Positions 14,501-22,844 of a DNA stretch of 56,104 bases are shown piece by piece. The stretch is from an uncultured Limosilactobacillus sp. (GTDB taxonomy: Bacteria; Bacillota; Bacilli; Lactobacillales; Lactobacillaceae). The notes under the pieces are model-generated. The model made no database searches and was not told the origin of the DNA. It was given only the letters and a program-made list of their open reading frames with translations. Each line of letters begins with the position of its first letter. Position 1 is the stretch's first letter. The stretch spans positions 1 through 56,104 of the forward strand of contig CALVGV010000013.1 of the NCBI GenBank assembly GCA_944327195.1, in the 5' to 3' direction. The position numbers and the translations under genes were made by a program.

Positions 14501-15346
14501 CTATAGTTCGATGACGTGGGGCTTGATGTCCGGGTCGTGGGTAGCCAGCGATTCGAGGCAGTTTGGATCAAGGCTTTGCTCGCGGATCCATTCCAGCGAC
14601 TTCTTCTGGGCGGCGCGGTCGACCCCTACCCCGGGGACGATCATTTCCTGCCAGGACTTGGCGGCGTACCCGCCGTCGACGAAGAGGAGGACGAAGCGGC
14701 CGTCCGCGTTCTTGATCTTGACCGCGCAGAGGCCGAGGGTGTGGCCGGGGATGTTGATCAATTCGACGCTGCTGTCGCCGAAGAGGTCGTAGGAGTGGTG
14801 GGCCGGCCCCTGGTCGTCGTTCCAATCAAAGGTCTCCAGGCCGGTGCCCTCCCACCACATCGGGTTGAAGCGGGGGCGCGAGGTGGCGTTTTCCAGTTCG
14901 CGCTTGGAGGTCAATATCCGCTTGGGGTGGCCGGCGGCGATTTCGCGCAGGCCCACCGCGTGGTCGCAGTCGAGGTGGGAGAGGATCACGTAGTCGAGGT
15001 CGGCCGGGGTCAGCCCCAGTTCGGCCAGGTGCTCACTCGGCGCCTCCCCCTTGGGAACCACCCCCTGGTTGACCCGGTAGAGGAGGCGGGAGCCGAGCTC
15101 CTTGATCTGGGCGGCCTTGTCGAGCTCGCCCTTGGGGCTCATTGCCCGCGACCAGCCGGGGTCGACCATGATGCGGCCCTTGGGGTGCTCAATTACGTAG
15201 CAGGAAACCGGCACCCAGATCCGCTTGCTTTGGGGCAAGAAGAGCCCGCTAGCCTTGAGGGTCGAGCAGTGTTCGCCGCCGAAGGGCACCGCCGGGCTGA
15301 CGCAAACCGAACCGGTGTGAAAAACGTGAATCTTGATCTTGGACAT
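14501..15346 (-). CDS. Metallo-beta-lactamase-fold hydrolase, N-acyl-homoserine-lactonase-like
   Basis: A 281-residue MBL-fold enzyme. The metal-binding set is complete: H124-x-D126-x-D128-H129 (SHLDCDH), H202 in PGHTLG, D224 in FVDGG and H270 near the end (ATHDPD). The layout matches the AttM/AiiA lactonase group, so hydrolysis of a lactone or ester is likely; the true substrate in a lactobacillus is unknown. ATG 15346 is chosen, since GAAAGG precedes it at a workable distance while the ATG at 15355 touches that site. There is no signal peptide, so it is cytosolic. Confidence 0.8.
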   Translation of the reverse strand: MSKIKIHVFHTGSVCVSPAVPFGGEHCSTLKASGLFLPQSKRIWVPVSCYVIEHPKGRIMVDPGWSRAMSPKGELDKAAQIKELGSRLLYRVNQGVVPKGEAPSEHLAELGLTPADLDYVILSHLDCDHAVGLREIAAGHPKRILTSKRELENATSRPRFNPMWWEGTGLETFDWNDDQGPAHHSYDLFGDSSVELINIPGHTLGLCAVKIKNADGRFVLLFVDGGYAAKSWQEMIVPGVGVDRAAQKKSLEWIREQSLDPNCLESLATHDPDIKPHVIEL

Positions 15347-15443
15347 GAGAATCATCCTTTCGCTTGTGATCTTGATTCTAGGATAGCAAAGCAAAGGGCG
15401 GTGCGGGCGACAAGTTGGCCGCCGAGTGTCGCTCGGGGGCGGG

Positions 15444-15480
15444 AAAAACGAAAAACGGCACCGCCGAAGCGATGCCGTTT
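15444..15480 (-). terminator. Terminator downstream of tRNA-Gly
   Basis: On the minus strand AAACGGCA pairs with TGCCGTTT and is followed by TTCGTTTTT. Confidence 0.8.
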
Positions 15481-15484
15481 GAGA

Positions 15485-15555
15485 AGCGGGTAACGAGAAT
15501 CGAACTCGCGACTTAACCTTGGGAAGGTTATGTTTTACCACTGAACTATACCCGC
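15485..15555 (-). tRNA. tRNA-Gly (anticodon CCC)
   Basis: A 71-nt cloverleaf on the minus strand: acceptor GCGGGTA with TACCCGC, discriminator U, anticodon stem TAACC with GGTTA and loop TTCCCAA, giving CCC, which reads GGG. CCA is not encoded. Confidence 0.94.
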
Positions 15556-15632
15556 AAGTGGTGGTGTTGATCAATCAACTTTTATAGAATAGCATGCCTT
15601 GATCGATTTGTCACCACTTTTGGCCAAAAAAG

Positions 15633-16640
15633 TTAATTTTCTTCCGTTTCCTCCGGCAATGTCACCTCGCCGGCGACGTTGGTGGCGAAGAATTCCTTCA
15701 CCTGGGCGTGGTCCATTCCCTGGCCGAGGGCCCACATCAGCTTGGTGATTGCGCTCTCCGAGGTCATGTCGTGGGCGCTGATCGCCCCCTCGAGCAGGGC
15801 CTGGCGGCCGACCTCGTACTTTGTCAGGTCGCTGCGCTCGTAGAGGCACTGGCTAGCGGCGATCACCGGGATGTCCATCCGGCTGAGCTGGCCGATCACG
15901 GCGGCCACGTTGCGGCGGACGAAGGTCATCCCGCCCAAGCCGTAGCCCTCGATCACGAAGCCGTGACAGCCGCTCTCGGCCATCGCCAGCATGATCTGGG
16001 GGTCAAAGCCGGGGAAGAGCTTGATCAGGGAAACGTTGAGGTCGAGCTTGGTGTTGAGCACGCAGGGTTCGGTCGGCACCGCCCGCCGCGGGTGGCGCTC
16101 CAGCCCGTCGGAGGTGACGACGCCGACCGGCGGGAAGTTGACGCTCTCGAAGGCGTCAAAGGCAGTCGTCCGCACCTTGACCGCCCGGCAGCCGCGCATC
16201 ACCTTGCCATCGAAGGCCAGGTAGATGCCGGGGCGGCAGGCCGCCGCCGCGGCAAAGGCCAGGGTTAGGTTGCGCGGGGCGTCGCTCAAGAGGACGTTCA
16301 TCGGCACCTGGCTCCCGGTCAGGACCACTGGCAGGTTAATGTTTTGTAGCATGAAGGTCAGCATCGAGGCGGTGTAGGCCATCGTGTCGGTCCCGTGGGA
16401 GATCACGATCCCGTCGTAGTCGTTGCGGCGGGCGTAGACAGTTTCGGCCATCAGCCGCCATTCCTCCGGTTGGATGTTGGAGGAGTCCAGCGCCAGCAGG
16501 TCCTCGACGGTGATTTCGTAGGGGAGGGCCTGGAGGGTGTTCACCAGTTCCTCGCCGCTTTCGCCGGGTGTCAGGCCCGTGCTGGAGGCCACCGAGGCGA
16601 TCGTGCCCCCGGTGGAGAGTAAGAGTAGTTTCTTGGTCAC
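15633..16640 (-). CDS. ansA: L-asparaginase, type I cytosolic
   Basis: A 335-residue asparaginase. The first catalytic threonine is in LLLLSTGGTIAS (T13), the second triad block is SHGTDTMAYT (T84, D85). There is no signal peptide, consistent with the cytosolic type I enzyme that hydrolyses asparagine to aspartate and ammonia. I take GTG 16640 as the start because the protein then begins TKKLLLL as family members do; GTG 16655 would add five residues. It is transcribed alone, divergent from a Met T-box. No terminator was found before tRNA-Gly. Confidence 0.9.
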   Translation of the reverse strand: MTKKLLLLSTGGTIASVASSTGLTPGESGEELVNTLQALPYEITVEDLLALDSSNIQPEEWRLMAETVYARRNDYDGIVISHGTDTMAYTASMLTFMLQNINLPVVLTGSQVPMNVLLSDAPRNLTLAFAAAAACRPGIYLAFDGKVMRGCRAVKVRTTAFDAFESVNFPPVGVVTSDGLERHPRRAVPTEPCVLNTKLDLNVSLIKLFPGFDPQIMLAMAESGCHGFVIEGYGLGGMTFVRRNVAAVIGQLSRMDIPVIAASQCLYERSDLTKYEVGRQALLEGAISAHDMTSESAITKLMWALGQGMDHAQVKEFFATNVAGEVTLPEETEEN

Positions 16641-16719
16641 GGTAAAAATCCCCACTTTTCGCTAATTTCCTTAATTATAGGGACCTGGCGCAAGCCGTCA
16701 AGAAATTTCCGCCGGGGGC

Positions 16720-16747
16720 TTGACGGGCCGGCAAAAGGTGTTATCAT
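16720..16747 (+). promoter_or_regulatory. Promoter of the Met T-box transcript
   Basis: TTGACG (16720-16725) and TATCAT (16742-16747) are separated by 16 bp; transcription would start just before the T-box leader. Confidence 0.6.
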
Positions 16748-16759
16748 TATGGCAAATAA

Positions 16760-17030
16760 ATTAAAAATTGCTGAGAAAAGATGAGTAACGACCCAGTTCC
16801 CGACAGCGAGCCGGCGGTGGTGCAAGCCGGTGGGGAAGGGGGCCGCGAAGATGGTCTTGGAGCAAACCACCGGGTGAGCATGGCGAGCCCGGGGCGGGTG
16901 GCCCCCGATAGTTGGGCCGGGTATCAGAGGTACCTTTAAGGGTGCGGTCGCAAGGCCGGACCGAAGTCGGGTGGTAACCCGCCAGTTTGGCGGCCCGTGG
17001 ATTCAAGCAGAGTCCACGGGCCGTTTTTTT
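16760..17030 (+). promoter_or_regulatory. T-box riboswitch, methionine specifier
   Basis: The leader begins with the T-box hallmark GAGAAAAGATGAGTA, then a stem I with GAGCC and GTGGTGCAAGCCGG distal elements. The likely specifier is ATG (16851-16853, in GAAGATGG), i.e. tRNA-Met. The antiterminator T-box is GGGTGGTAACCCGC (around 16969-16982), followed by a terminator whose 11-bp stem (16991-17001 with 17013-17023) ends in seven Ts. Uncharged tRNA-Met would allow read-through into the binding-protein gene. Confidence 0.88.
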
Positions 17031-17055
17031 GTTCCTCAGCAGGGGAGGCATTCTT

Positions 17056-17919
17056 ATGAAAAAACGCGGACGCAAGAAGTGGGCCTGGCTGCTGGCCCTG
17101 GTAGTAATCATCTTGGTGGGGGTCGGCCTCAACTACGCGGCCAACGGCGGCCCAACCAGCAAGCAAACGATCACCGTCGGCTCGCTCGGCGCCGACGTTA
17201 AGGTTTGGCAACACATTGCCAAGAGCAAGGCCGCCAAACAGGCCGGCCTGACGATCAAGGTCAAGTCCTTCACCGACCCGGTCCAGCTCAACCGGGCCAC
17301 CGCCAGCGGCGAGGTCGACGTCAACGCCTTCCAGTCCTGGGCCTACCTGAAGGCCTACAACCAGGAAAACAAGAAGCACCAGCTGGCGGCCTTGGGGACG
17401 ACCTACCTGGAGCCGATGGGGATCTACTCCAAGAAGTACTCGAAGCTGAGTGACCTGCCGGACGGGGCGACGATCGCCCTGGCCAACAACCCGGCCAACA
17501 CCGCCCGCGGGCTCAAGCTGCTGGCCAGCGTCGGCCTGATCACCCTCAAGAAGGGCTTCACCGCCACCAGCGGGACCAACATGATCAAGTCTAACCCGCA
17601 CCACTTCAAGTTCAAGGAGATTGACGACACCACCGGCCCGCGGGTGCTCAACTCGGTTGACGCCGTTTTGATCGGCAACACGATCGCCCTCGAAGGCCAC
17701 CTCAACGTGCTGACCGACTCGCTGGCCCACGAGCAGGTCAACCAGTCGACCAAGGCCAACATCAACGTCCTGGCGACGGCCAAGAAGAACGCCAACAAGG
17801 CGGCCTACAAGAAGCTGGTGACCCTCTACCACCAAAAGAGCATCCAGCGCTGGATCAAGAAGAAGTACCAGGGGACCAAGGTCGAGGTCGACAAGCCGGT
17901 CTCCTATTTGAAAAAGTAA
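17056..17919 (+). CDS. NLPA/MetQ-family methionine-type substrate-binding protein, without lipobox
   Basis: A 287-residue MetQ-like binding protein (VGSLGADVKVWQHI start, then VDVNAFQSWAYLKAYN, typical of the family). It lies behind a Met T-box, which supports methionine as the ligand. No cysteine occurs in or after the N-terminal hydrophobic stretch (WAWLLALVVIILVGVGL), so the usual lipid anchor is impossible and the segment probably acts as an uncleaved membrane anchor. No MetN ATPase or MetI permease gene is adjacent, so it must work with subunits encoded elsewhere. ATG 17056 follows AGGGGAGG. Confidence 0.88.
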   Translation: MKKRGRKKWAWLLALVVIILVGVGLNYAANGGPTSKQTITVGSLGADVKVWQHIAKSKAAKQAGLTIKVKSFTDPVQLNRATASGEVDVNAFQSWAYLKAYNQENKKHQLAALGTTYLEPMGIYSKKYSKLSDLPDGATIALANNPANTARGLKLLASVGLITLKKGFTATSGTNMIKSNPHHFKFKEIDDTTGPRVLNSVDAVLIGNTIALEGHLNVLTDSLAHEQVNQSTKANINVLATAKKNANKAAYKKLVTLYHQKSIQRWIKKKYQGTKVEVDKPVSYLKK

Positions 17920-17928
17920 ATAGGCAAG

Positions 17929-18897
17929 CTAGCGGTCCGTTACCGGGTCCTCTCCGGCGGCGGGCCGCTTTTGTTTGCCTTCCGCCGCCAGCAGGAGGTG
18001 GGTGATCTCGTCGGCCAGGTCCTGGACGGCGGCCTCGGCGCTGGTCCGGGTCATCACGGCGATCTGCAGGCTGGCCATCTCGGGCGGGACCACCAGCAGG
18101 TTGACCGCCGGCCGCTTTTCCAGGAAGAAGCGGGCCGGGTGGACCATCGCCAGGGTCGTGCCGAGGCCGGCCGCAGCCAGCCACATCGCCTCCTCGTAGG
18201 TGGCCACCGTCAGCTGGCTGGCAAAATTGAGGTCGTTTAGCTCCATGAAGTGGGTGCTGACGCTGATGAAGGAGGATTCGGTCGACCAGCGGATGAAGGG
18301 CTCCGCTTGCAGGGAGGCCAAGTGGGTGGTGGTCAGCGTCCGCACCGGCTGGGCCGGCGAAAAGAGGGACGCCTGGTGGCCGAGAACGAAGCAGAGTTGC
18401 TCGCTAAAGAGGGGCCGGGTGGTGATCGCCGGGTCGGCGGCGGCCCGGCCGATGAAGAGCTGGCTCTGGCCGTTCTTGAGCTCGGCCAAGGCGGTGCTGG
18501 TGGTCTGGCTCTTGCAGGTCAGCTCGAGCTGGGGATGCTTGGCGCGCAGGGCGGGATAGAAGCGGGGGAGGAGCAGGGGGGCGTAGGTCGGGAAGAAGCC
18601 GAGGGTCACCGGCAGGCGGCGCTGGGGGGCGAACTGCTTGATCCCGCGGCTGGTCTCGGCGGCGTAGCTCAGCTGGCGTTCGAGCCGCTGCTTGAGGTAG
18701 CTGCCGGCCGGGGTGAGGCTGACCGGGGTCTGGTTGCGCTTGACCAGTTCGACGCCGTAGTCGCGCTCGGCGGCGGCGATCGTCTTGGAGACGTTGGGCT
18801 GGGTGGTGTAGAGGAGGCGGGCGACCGCGGTGAGGGTAGCGCAGGACTCGACCGCGTCGAGGATGTCCTTGAGGTTCTTTTGGCTGGTGAAGTTCAT
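17929..18897 (-). CDS. LysR-family transcriptional regulator
   Basis: A 322-residue LysR protein: winged helix in residues 1-60 (ARLLYTTQPNVSKTIAAAER), then the effector-binding fold. It starts at 18897 with AGAAAGG upstream and is divergent from the CaiB-type gene at 19007, which is its likely target. ATTC-N8-GAAT (18943-18958) in the gap is a plausible LysR box. Its 3' end contains the terminator of the MetQ-like gene. Confidence 0.85.
   Translation of the reverse strand: MNFTSQKNLKDILDAVESCATLTAVARLLYTTQPNVSKTIAAAERDYGVELVKRNQTPVSLTPAGSYLKQRLERQLSYAAETSRGIKQFAPQRRLPVTLGFFPTYAPLLLPRFYPALRAKHPQLELTCKSQTTSTALAELKNGQSQLFIGRAAADPAITTRPLFSEQLCFVLGHQASLFSPAQPVRTLTTTHLASLQAEPFIRWSTESSFISVSTHFMELNDLNFASQLTVATYEEAMWLAAAGLGTTLAMVHPARFFLEKRPAVNLLVVPPEMASLQIAVMTRTSAEAAVQDLADEITHLLLAAEGKQKRPAAGEDPVTDR
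17931..17976 (+). terminator. Terminator of the MetQ-like gene inside the LysR gene
   Basis: AGCGGTCCG (17931-17939) pairs with CGGGCCGCT (17961-17969), one G-U pair, followed by TTTTGTTT. It overlaps the last codons of the convergent LysR gene. Confidence 0.75.
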
Positions 18898-18942
18898 TGC
18901 GATAACCTTTCTGGCATGATTTCTTGAGATTATTCCCATTTT

Positions 18943-18958
18943 ATTCCAAACCATGAAT
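18943..18958. promoter_or_regulatory. Candidate LysR box
   Basis: ATTC-CAAACCAT-GAAT is a dyad symmetric about an 8-bp centre between the divergent LysR and CaiB-type genes. No confident -35/-10 pair was found here. Confidence 0.35.
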
Positions 18959-19006
18959 GTTGTAAATTATTGGTGAAAGCGGTTGACGGAAGAGGAGGAA
19001 TGCAGG

Positions 19007-20443
19007 ATGACTTATCACTTTGGCAATGCCTTTACCGAACTAATGCGGATCCGGAAGGGGAAGGAGGTCGACCCGCGCGAGGTGCGGGTGCTTGAAGACC
19101 CCTTCCCCCTCTACCGGTCGCCGATCAAGATCGCGGAGGTGATCACCGAGGCGCTGGCCGCCCGGGCGGTTGCCGCAAACGACCTCTGGGAGCTGAAAAC
19201 GGGCAGTCGCCAGCAGGTCATGATTGACGAGGAGGTGGCCGGGGCCCTCTGTGCCCTCGGAACGCCGATGACCCAGCGGCGGGAAGCAGACGGCCACTAC
19301 CACCCGATCGAAAACAGCCCGGCCCTGGCGGACATGATCGCCGTTACCCAACCCTGGGAGTGCAGGGACGGGCGCTGGTTCCTGCCCCACTTCAACCTGC
19401 CCAACCTCGAACGGCGGGTGCTCGGCGTCCTCAAGTGCGAGAAGACCCCGGCGGCGGTGGCGGCCGCGGTGAAGCAGTGGCCGGCCGCTGCCCTCGACCG
19501 TGAGATTGCCGCCGTCAAGGCCTGCGGGGGAATCGTGTACTCGCCGGAGGAGTGGCTGGCCACGGACCAGGGAAAGTACCTGGCCCAGCGGCCGGTCGTC
19601 GAGATCGAGCGGATCGGCGACTCGGCTCCGGAACCGCTGCCGAGCGATGAGGGAGGACCGTTGGCCGGGATTAAGCTCCTCGACCTGACACGGATCATTG
19701 CCGGGCCAACCTGCGGCGAGGCGCTGACCGAGCACGGGGCCAAGGACCTGATGATCACCGCGTCCCACCTGCCACAAGTGCCGGCCTTCGTCCGCGACTC
19801 CAGCAGCGGCAAGCGGTCGGCCTTCCTCGACTACACCAAGCCGGCCGAGCGGGACCAGCTCACGGCACTAGCCCGCGAGGCCGATATCTTCCTCGAGGGC
19901 TACCGGCCCGGGGCGCTGGCCCGCCACGGTTTTTCTAGTGCGGACCTGGCCAGGCTGCGGCCGGGGATCATCTACGTCAGCGTCAACTGTCACGGTTCCG
20001 GGGGTCCCTACGGTCAGCGGGCCGGCTGGGACCAGGTAGCCCAGGCCAACACCGGGATTGCCTACCTCCAGGGGAAGGCCTTTGGTACCGGCCCCCAGCT
20101 GGTGCCGGTCTTCATGTCCGACTTCTTGACCGGCTACCTGGGGGCCTTCGGGGCAATGGTCGCCCTGCGGCTGCGCGCCACGGTGGGTGGTTCCTACAAG
20201 GTGGCGGTCTCGCTAGACCAGAGTTGCATGCTGGCCCTCCGCCAGGGCCTGCGGGAAGACGACTTCCGTCACGCCCCGACGGCGATTTCGCCAACCAAGT
20301 TTGCCCAGTACGCCCGCGAAGAAGAGGGGACCAGTTACGGTGACCTGAAAATCCTCGGGCCGGCCATCCGGATGAGCGCGACCCCGCTAAGCTGGGCCAA
20401 CCCGACCCCGGCCCTCGGCTCGTCCCCGGCGCGCTGGTGGTAG
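19007..20443 (+). CDS. CaiB/BaiF-family CoA-transferase
   Basis: A 478-residue class III CoA-transferase-like protein. The core begins at LLDLTRIIAGPTCGEAL and includes an SSSGKRSAFLDY segment, an ADIFLEGYRPGALARHG block, and MSDFLTG with D372 where the acyl-accepting aspartate is expected. About 220 residues before the core form a family-like N-terminal half unlike the short CaiB proteins. It moves CoA between carboxylic acids; the substrate is unknown. ATG 19007 has GAGGAGGA upstream; a TTG at 18983 is not needed. It is monocistronic with a divergent LysR regulator. Confidence 0.8.
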   Translation: MTYHFGNAFTELMRIRKGKEVDPREVRVLEDPFPLYRSPIKIAEVITEALAARAVAANDLWELKTGSRQQVMIDEEVAGALCALGTPMTQRREADGHYHPIENSPALADMIAVTQPWECRDGRWFLPHFNLPNLERRVLGVLKCEKTPAAVAAAVKQWPAAALDREIAAVKACGGIVYSPEEWLATDQGKYLAQRPVVEIERIGDSAPEPLPSDEGGPLAGIKLLDLTRIIAGPTCGEALTEHGAKDLMITASHLPQVPAFVRDSSSGKRSAFLDYTKPAERDQLTALAREADIFLEGYRPGALARHGFSSADLARLRPGIIYVSVNCHGSGGPYGQRAGWDQVAQANTGIAYLQGKAFGTGPQLVPVFMSDFLTGYLGAFGAMVALRLRATVGGSYKVAVSLDQSCMLALRQGLREDDFRHAPTAISPTKFAQYAREEEGTSYGDLKILGPAIRMSATPLSWANPTPALGSSPARWW

Positions 20444-20694
20444 TTTGTGAAATTGGCTGGGGAAGGCGGCCCACTTCCCTTGATCAGCGCTTACCAAGCG
20501 AACGCTTTCTCTTTTCATATAAAGATCCCTTGATGCTGTGATTACAACTATTTATAGGGGTTCGATCGGGGATGAGAAGGGCGCTTTTCGCCAGTTAGGG
20601 TTTATTCCAATTTTAGGTTAAACAGTTGCAAACCAGTTCACAATGTTAGAAAATAAGGATTGGTTATAGCTTAGTTCTGAAAGGAAGAAAAAAC
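20444..20694 (+). other. Intergenic region, AT-richer than its surroundings
   Basis: No gene is seen. A short hairpin GGGAAG/CTTCCC (20460-20479) and a small AAGCG/CGCTT repeat followed by TTCTCTTTT may end the CaiB-type transcript. A TTGCAA hexamer at 20626-20631 has no convincing -10. The Shine-Dalgarno site of the next gene is GAAAGGAAG. Confidence 0.4.
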
Positions 20695-21309
20695 ATGAAA
20701 AAGTACATTGCGATTCCGGGGACCAACCGGGCTGGTTCCACCAACCGGCGCCTCTTGCAATTCATCAAGCACCACTTTGCTGACAAGGCTGAGATCGAAC
20801 TGATGGAAATCGGCGGCCTGCCGGTCTTCTACAAGACGCCCGACCACTCCCTGCCGGCCGGGGTTGACGAAATGGTGGCCAAGATTGACGCCGCCGACGG
20901 GGTCATCATCTCGACGCCGGAATACGACCATGGGGTACCGGCGGTGCTGATGAACGCCCTCTCCTGGCTGTCCTACGGGGTGCACCCCTTCGCCGACAAG
21001 CCGGTGATGATCACCGGGGCCTCCTACGGGATGCTCGGGACGTCGCGGGCCCAGGCAATGCTGCGGCAGATGCTCGACTCCCCGGAGCTGAGCGCCCGGA
21101 TCATGCCGAGCTCGGAATACATGGTTGGCCACTCCCTGCAGGCCTTTGACGACGAGGGCAACCTGAAGGAAGAAAACCTGGTTGACCGCCTCGACGGCCT
21201 CTTTGCCGACTTTGAAACCTTCGTCGACGTCAACAAGAACCTGGTTTACAACCGCGAGCACGCGATGAACGACATCCGCAAGCTCGACATGAAGAACGAG
21301 AACAAGTAG
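20695..21309 (+). CDS. NADPH-dependent FMN reductase-family protein
   Basis: A 204-residue flavodoxin-like reductase: AIPGTNRAGSTNRRLLQF forms the phosphate loop, STPEYDHGVPAVLMNALSWL is the FMN-binding family signature, and ITGASYGMLGTSRAQ follows. It likely transfers electrons from NAD(P)H to FMN or to quinone-like acceptors. It lies ten bases before a larger paralogue and the two form an operon. It is cytosolic. Confidence 0.88.
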   Translation: MKKYIAIPGTNRAGSTNRRLLQFIKHHFADKAEIELMEIGGLPVFYKTPDHSLPAGVDEMVAKIDAADGVIISTPEYDHGVPAVLMNALSWLSYGVHPFADKPVMITGASYGMLGTSRAQAMLRQMLDSPELSARIMPSSEYMVGHSLQAFDDEGNLKEENLVDRLDGLFADFETFVDVNKNLVYNREHAMNDIRKLDMKNENK

Positions 21310-21319
21310 GAGGAAGACA

Positions 21320-22762
21320 ATGAAGTTAGTTGGGATTGTCGGCTCAATTGCCGAAGACTCATACAACCGCAAGTTAATGATGTACATCGCCAACCGGTTC
21401 AACAACCTGGCGGACATCGAAGTGCTGAGCATCAAGGACGTGCCAATGTTCAGCGAGGACGACGACCAAACCAACAGCATGGCCGTTCAGTACCTCAAGC
21501 ACCGGATCGAGGCCGCCGACGGGGTGATCATGGCCACGCCGGAACACAACCACACCACCACCGCCGCCCTGAAGAGCACGATCGAATGGCTCTCCTACAA
21601 GATCCACCCGCTCCAGGACAAGCCGGTGCTGGTAATCGGCGCTTCCTACTTCACCCAGGGGTCGTCCCGGGCCCAGCTGGACCTGCGTGAAATCCTCGAG
21701 GCCCCGGGGGTCAACGCCCTGGTAATGCCGGGGAACGAGTTCCTGCTCGGCAACGTCCGCGATGCCTTTGACGAAAACGACAACCTCAAGGACGGCGGCA
21801 CCGTCAAGCGCCTCGGCGACCTGCTGGCCCAGTTCACCAAGTGGGTGACCGTCCTCAAGGCCCTCAAGGGGCCGGAAGCCCCGGACGCCTGGAAGAGCGA
21901 GGACCTGACCGCCTCCGGCAAGACCGACACCACGATCGAGGGCGTCGAGATGGAGGACCCGAAGTGGGTCGACAAGGCGGCCGAAAAGACCCAGGCCGCG
22001 TCCGGCAAGGACTACGTCAAGCTCGACTCCGGGGTGCTGACGGTTGACCAGATCAACTGGTTCCTCAAGTCGATCCCGGCCGAATTGACCTTCGTTGACG
22101 ACAACAACCAGTTCATCTACTACAACCACAAGAACCCGGACACCAAGATGTGGGCCAAGCGGCGGCCGGACCAAACCGGGAACCCGATGAGCGCCGTTCA
22201 CCCGGACGTCCGCAACGTTCACGACCACGTCAAGCAGGTCATCCACAACCTGCGGACCGGCAAGATGGACCTCTTCCAACTGGCCGAACCGGTCGACAAG
22301 AAGAACGTCAAGTGGGTGGTCAACAACTACCAGGCAATGCACGACGAGGACGGCAACTTCCGCGGGGTCAACGAAATCGTGCTCGACTTCTGGCCAATCG
22401 TGAAGAAGTACCTGGAAATGACCGGCCAAAAGCTGGTTGACGACCCGAACAACAAGGTCGACGCCAATGCCAGTGCCTCGGTCAAGGACGACCAGGGGAG
22501 TGCCCCGGCCGCTCCAGCCGCCGACACCGGCGCCAGCGCTTCGGTGAGCGAAGACAGCGCCCCGGCGCCGGAACCGGCCCCGAGCGTCGACACCGGTGCC
22601 TCGGCCTCGACCAAGGACGAGGAAACGCCGGCCCCGGCAACGCCAAGCCCGGCCCCGGTGGTAAACACCCCGACCGACACCGGCGCCAGCGCCTCGGTGG
22701 ACGCCGACGACGCCCCGATGCCGGAAGTTGACACCAACGCCAGCGTGAGCGTCAACGACTAG
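21320..22762 (+). CDS. FMN reductase fused to a PAS-like domain and acidic Ala-Ser repeat tail
   Basis: A 480-residue protein. Residues 1-180 are a flavin reductase paralogous to the previous gene (ATPEHNHTTTAALKSTIEWL, IGASYFTQGSSRAQ). A linker precedes a domain at about 240-375 (FLKSIPAELTFVDDNNQFIY then HPDVRNVHDHVKQVIHNL) of the PAS type seen in DUF438/PAS_10 proteins, with histidines that could hold haem or an iron ligand. Residues 381-480 carry five copies of D(T/A)(G/N)ASxS at 381, 402, 424, 453 and 471, separated by Pro-Ala-Glu-rich spacers. There is no signal peptide. It may be a flavin- or redox-linked electron carrier; the function of the tail is unknown. Confidence 0.8.
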   Translation: MKLVGIVGSIAEDSYNRKLMMYIANRFNNLADIEVLSIKDVPMFSEDDDQTNSMAVQYLKHRIEAADGVIMATPEHNHTTTAALKSTIEWLSYKIHPLQDKPVLVIGASYFTQGSSRAQLDLREILEAPGVNALVMPGNEFLLGNVRDAFDENDNLKDGGTVKRLGDLLAQFTKWVTVLKALKGPEAPDAWKSEDLTASGKTDTTIEGVEMEDPKWVDKAAEKTQAASGKDYVKLDSGVLTVDQINWFLKSIPAELTFVDDNNQFIYYNHKNPDTKMWAKRRPDQTGNPMSAVHPDVRNVHDHVKQVIHNLRTGKMDLFQLAEPVDKKNVKWVVNNYQAMHDEDGNFRGVNEIVLDFWPIVKKYLEMTGQKLVDDPNNKVDANASASVKDDQGSAPAAPAADTGASASVSEDSAPAPEPAPSVDTGASASTKDEETPAPATPSPAPVVNTPTDTGASASVDADDAPMPEVDTNASVSVND

Positions 22763-22779
22763 CCAAACCCTACAATGCT

Positions 22780-22817
22780 AAAAACACCGCACCACAATTC
22801 GTGGCGCGGTGTTTTTT
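22780..22817 (+). terminator. Terminator of the flavin reductase operon
   Basis: AAAACACCGC pairs with GCGGTGTTTT around ACCACAATTCGTGGC, and the T-run follows. It also helps end the convergent lipoprotein transcript. Confidence 0.92.
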
Positions 22818-22844
22818 GGATGGAGTGAATCTGAAGCCGGGCGG

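Noticed and set aside
14501-15346. Calling the MBL-fold enzyme a proven quorum-quenching lactonase
   Set aside because: The metal motif is shared by many hydrolases; lactobacilli do not use acyl-homoserine lactones, so only the fold and motif are claimed.
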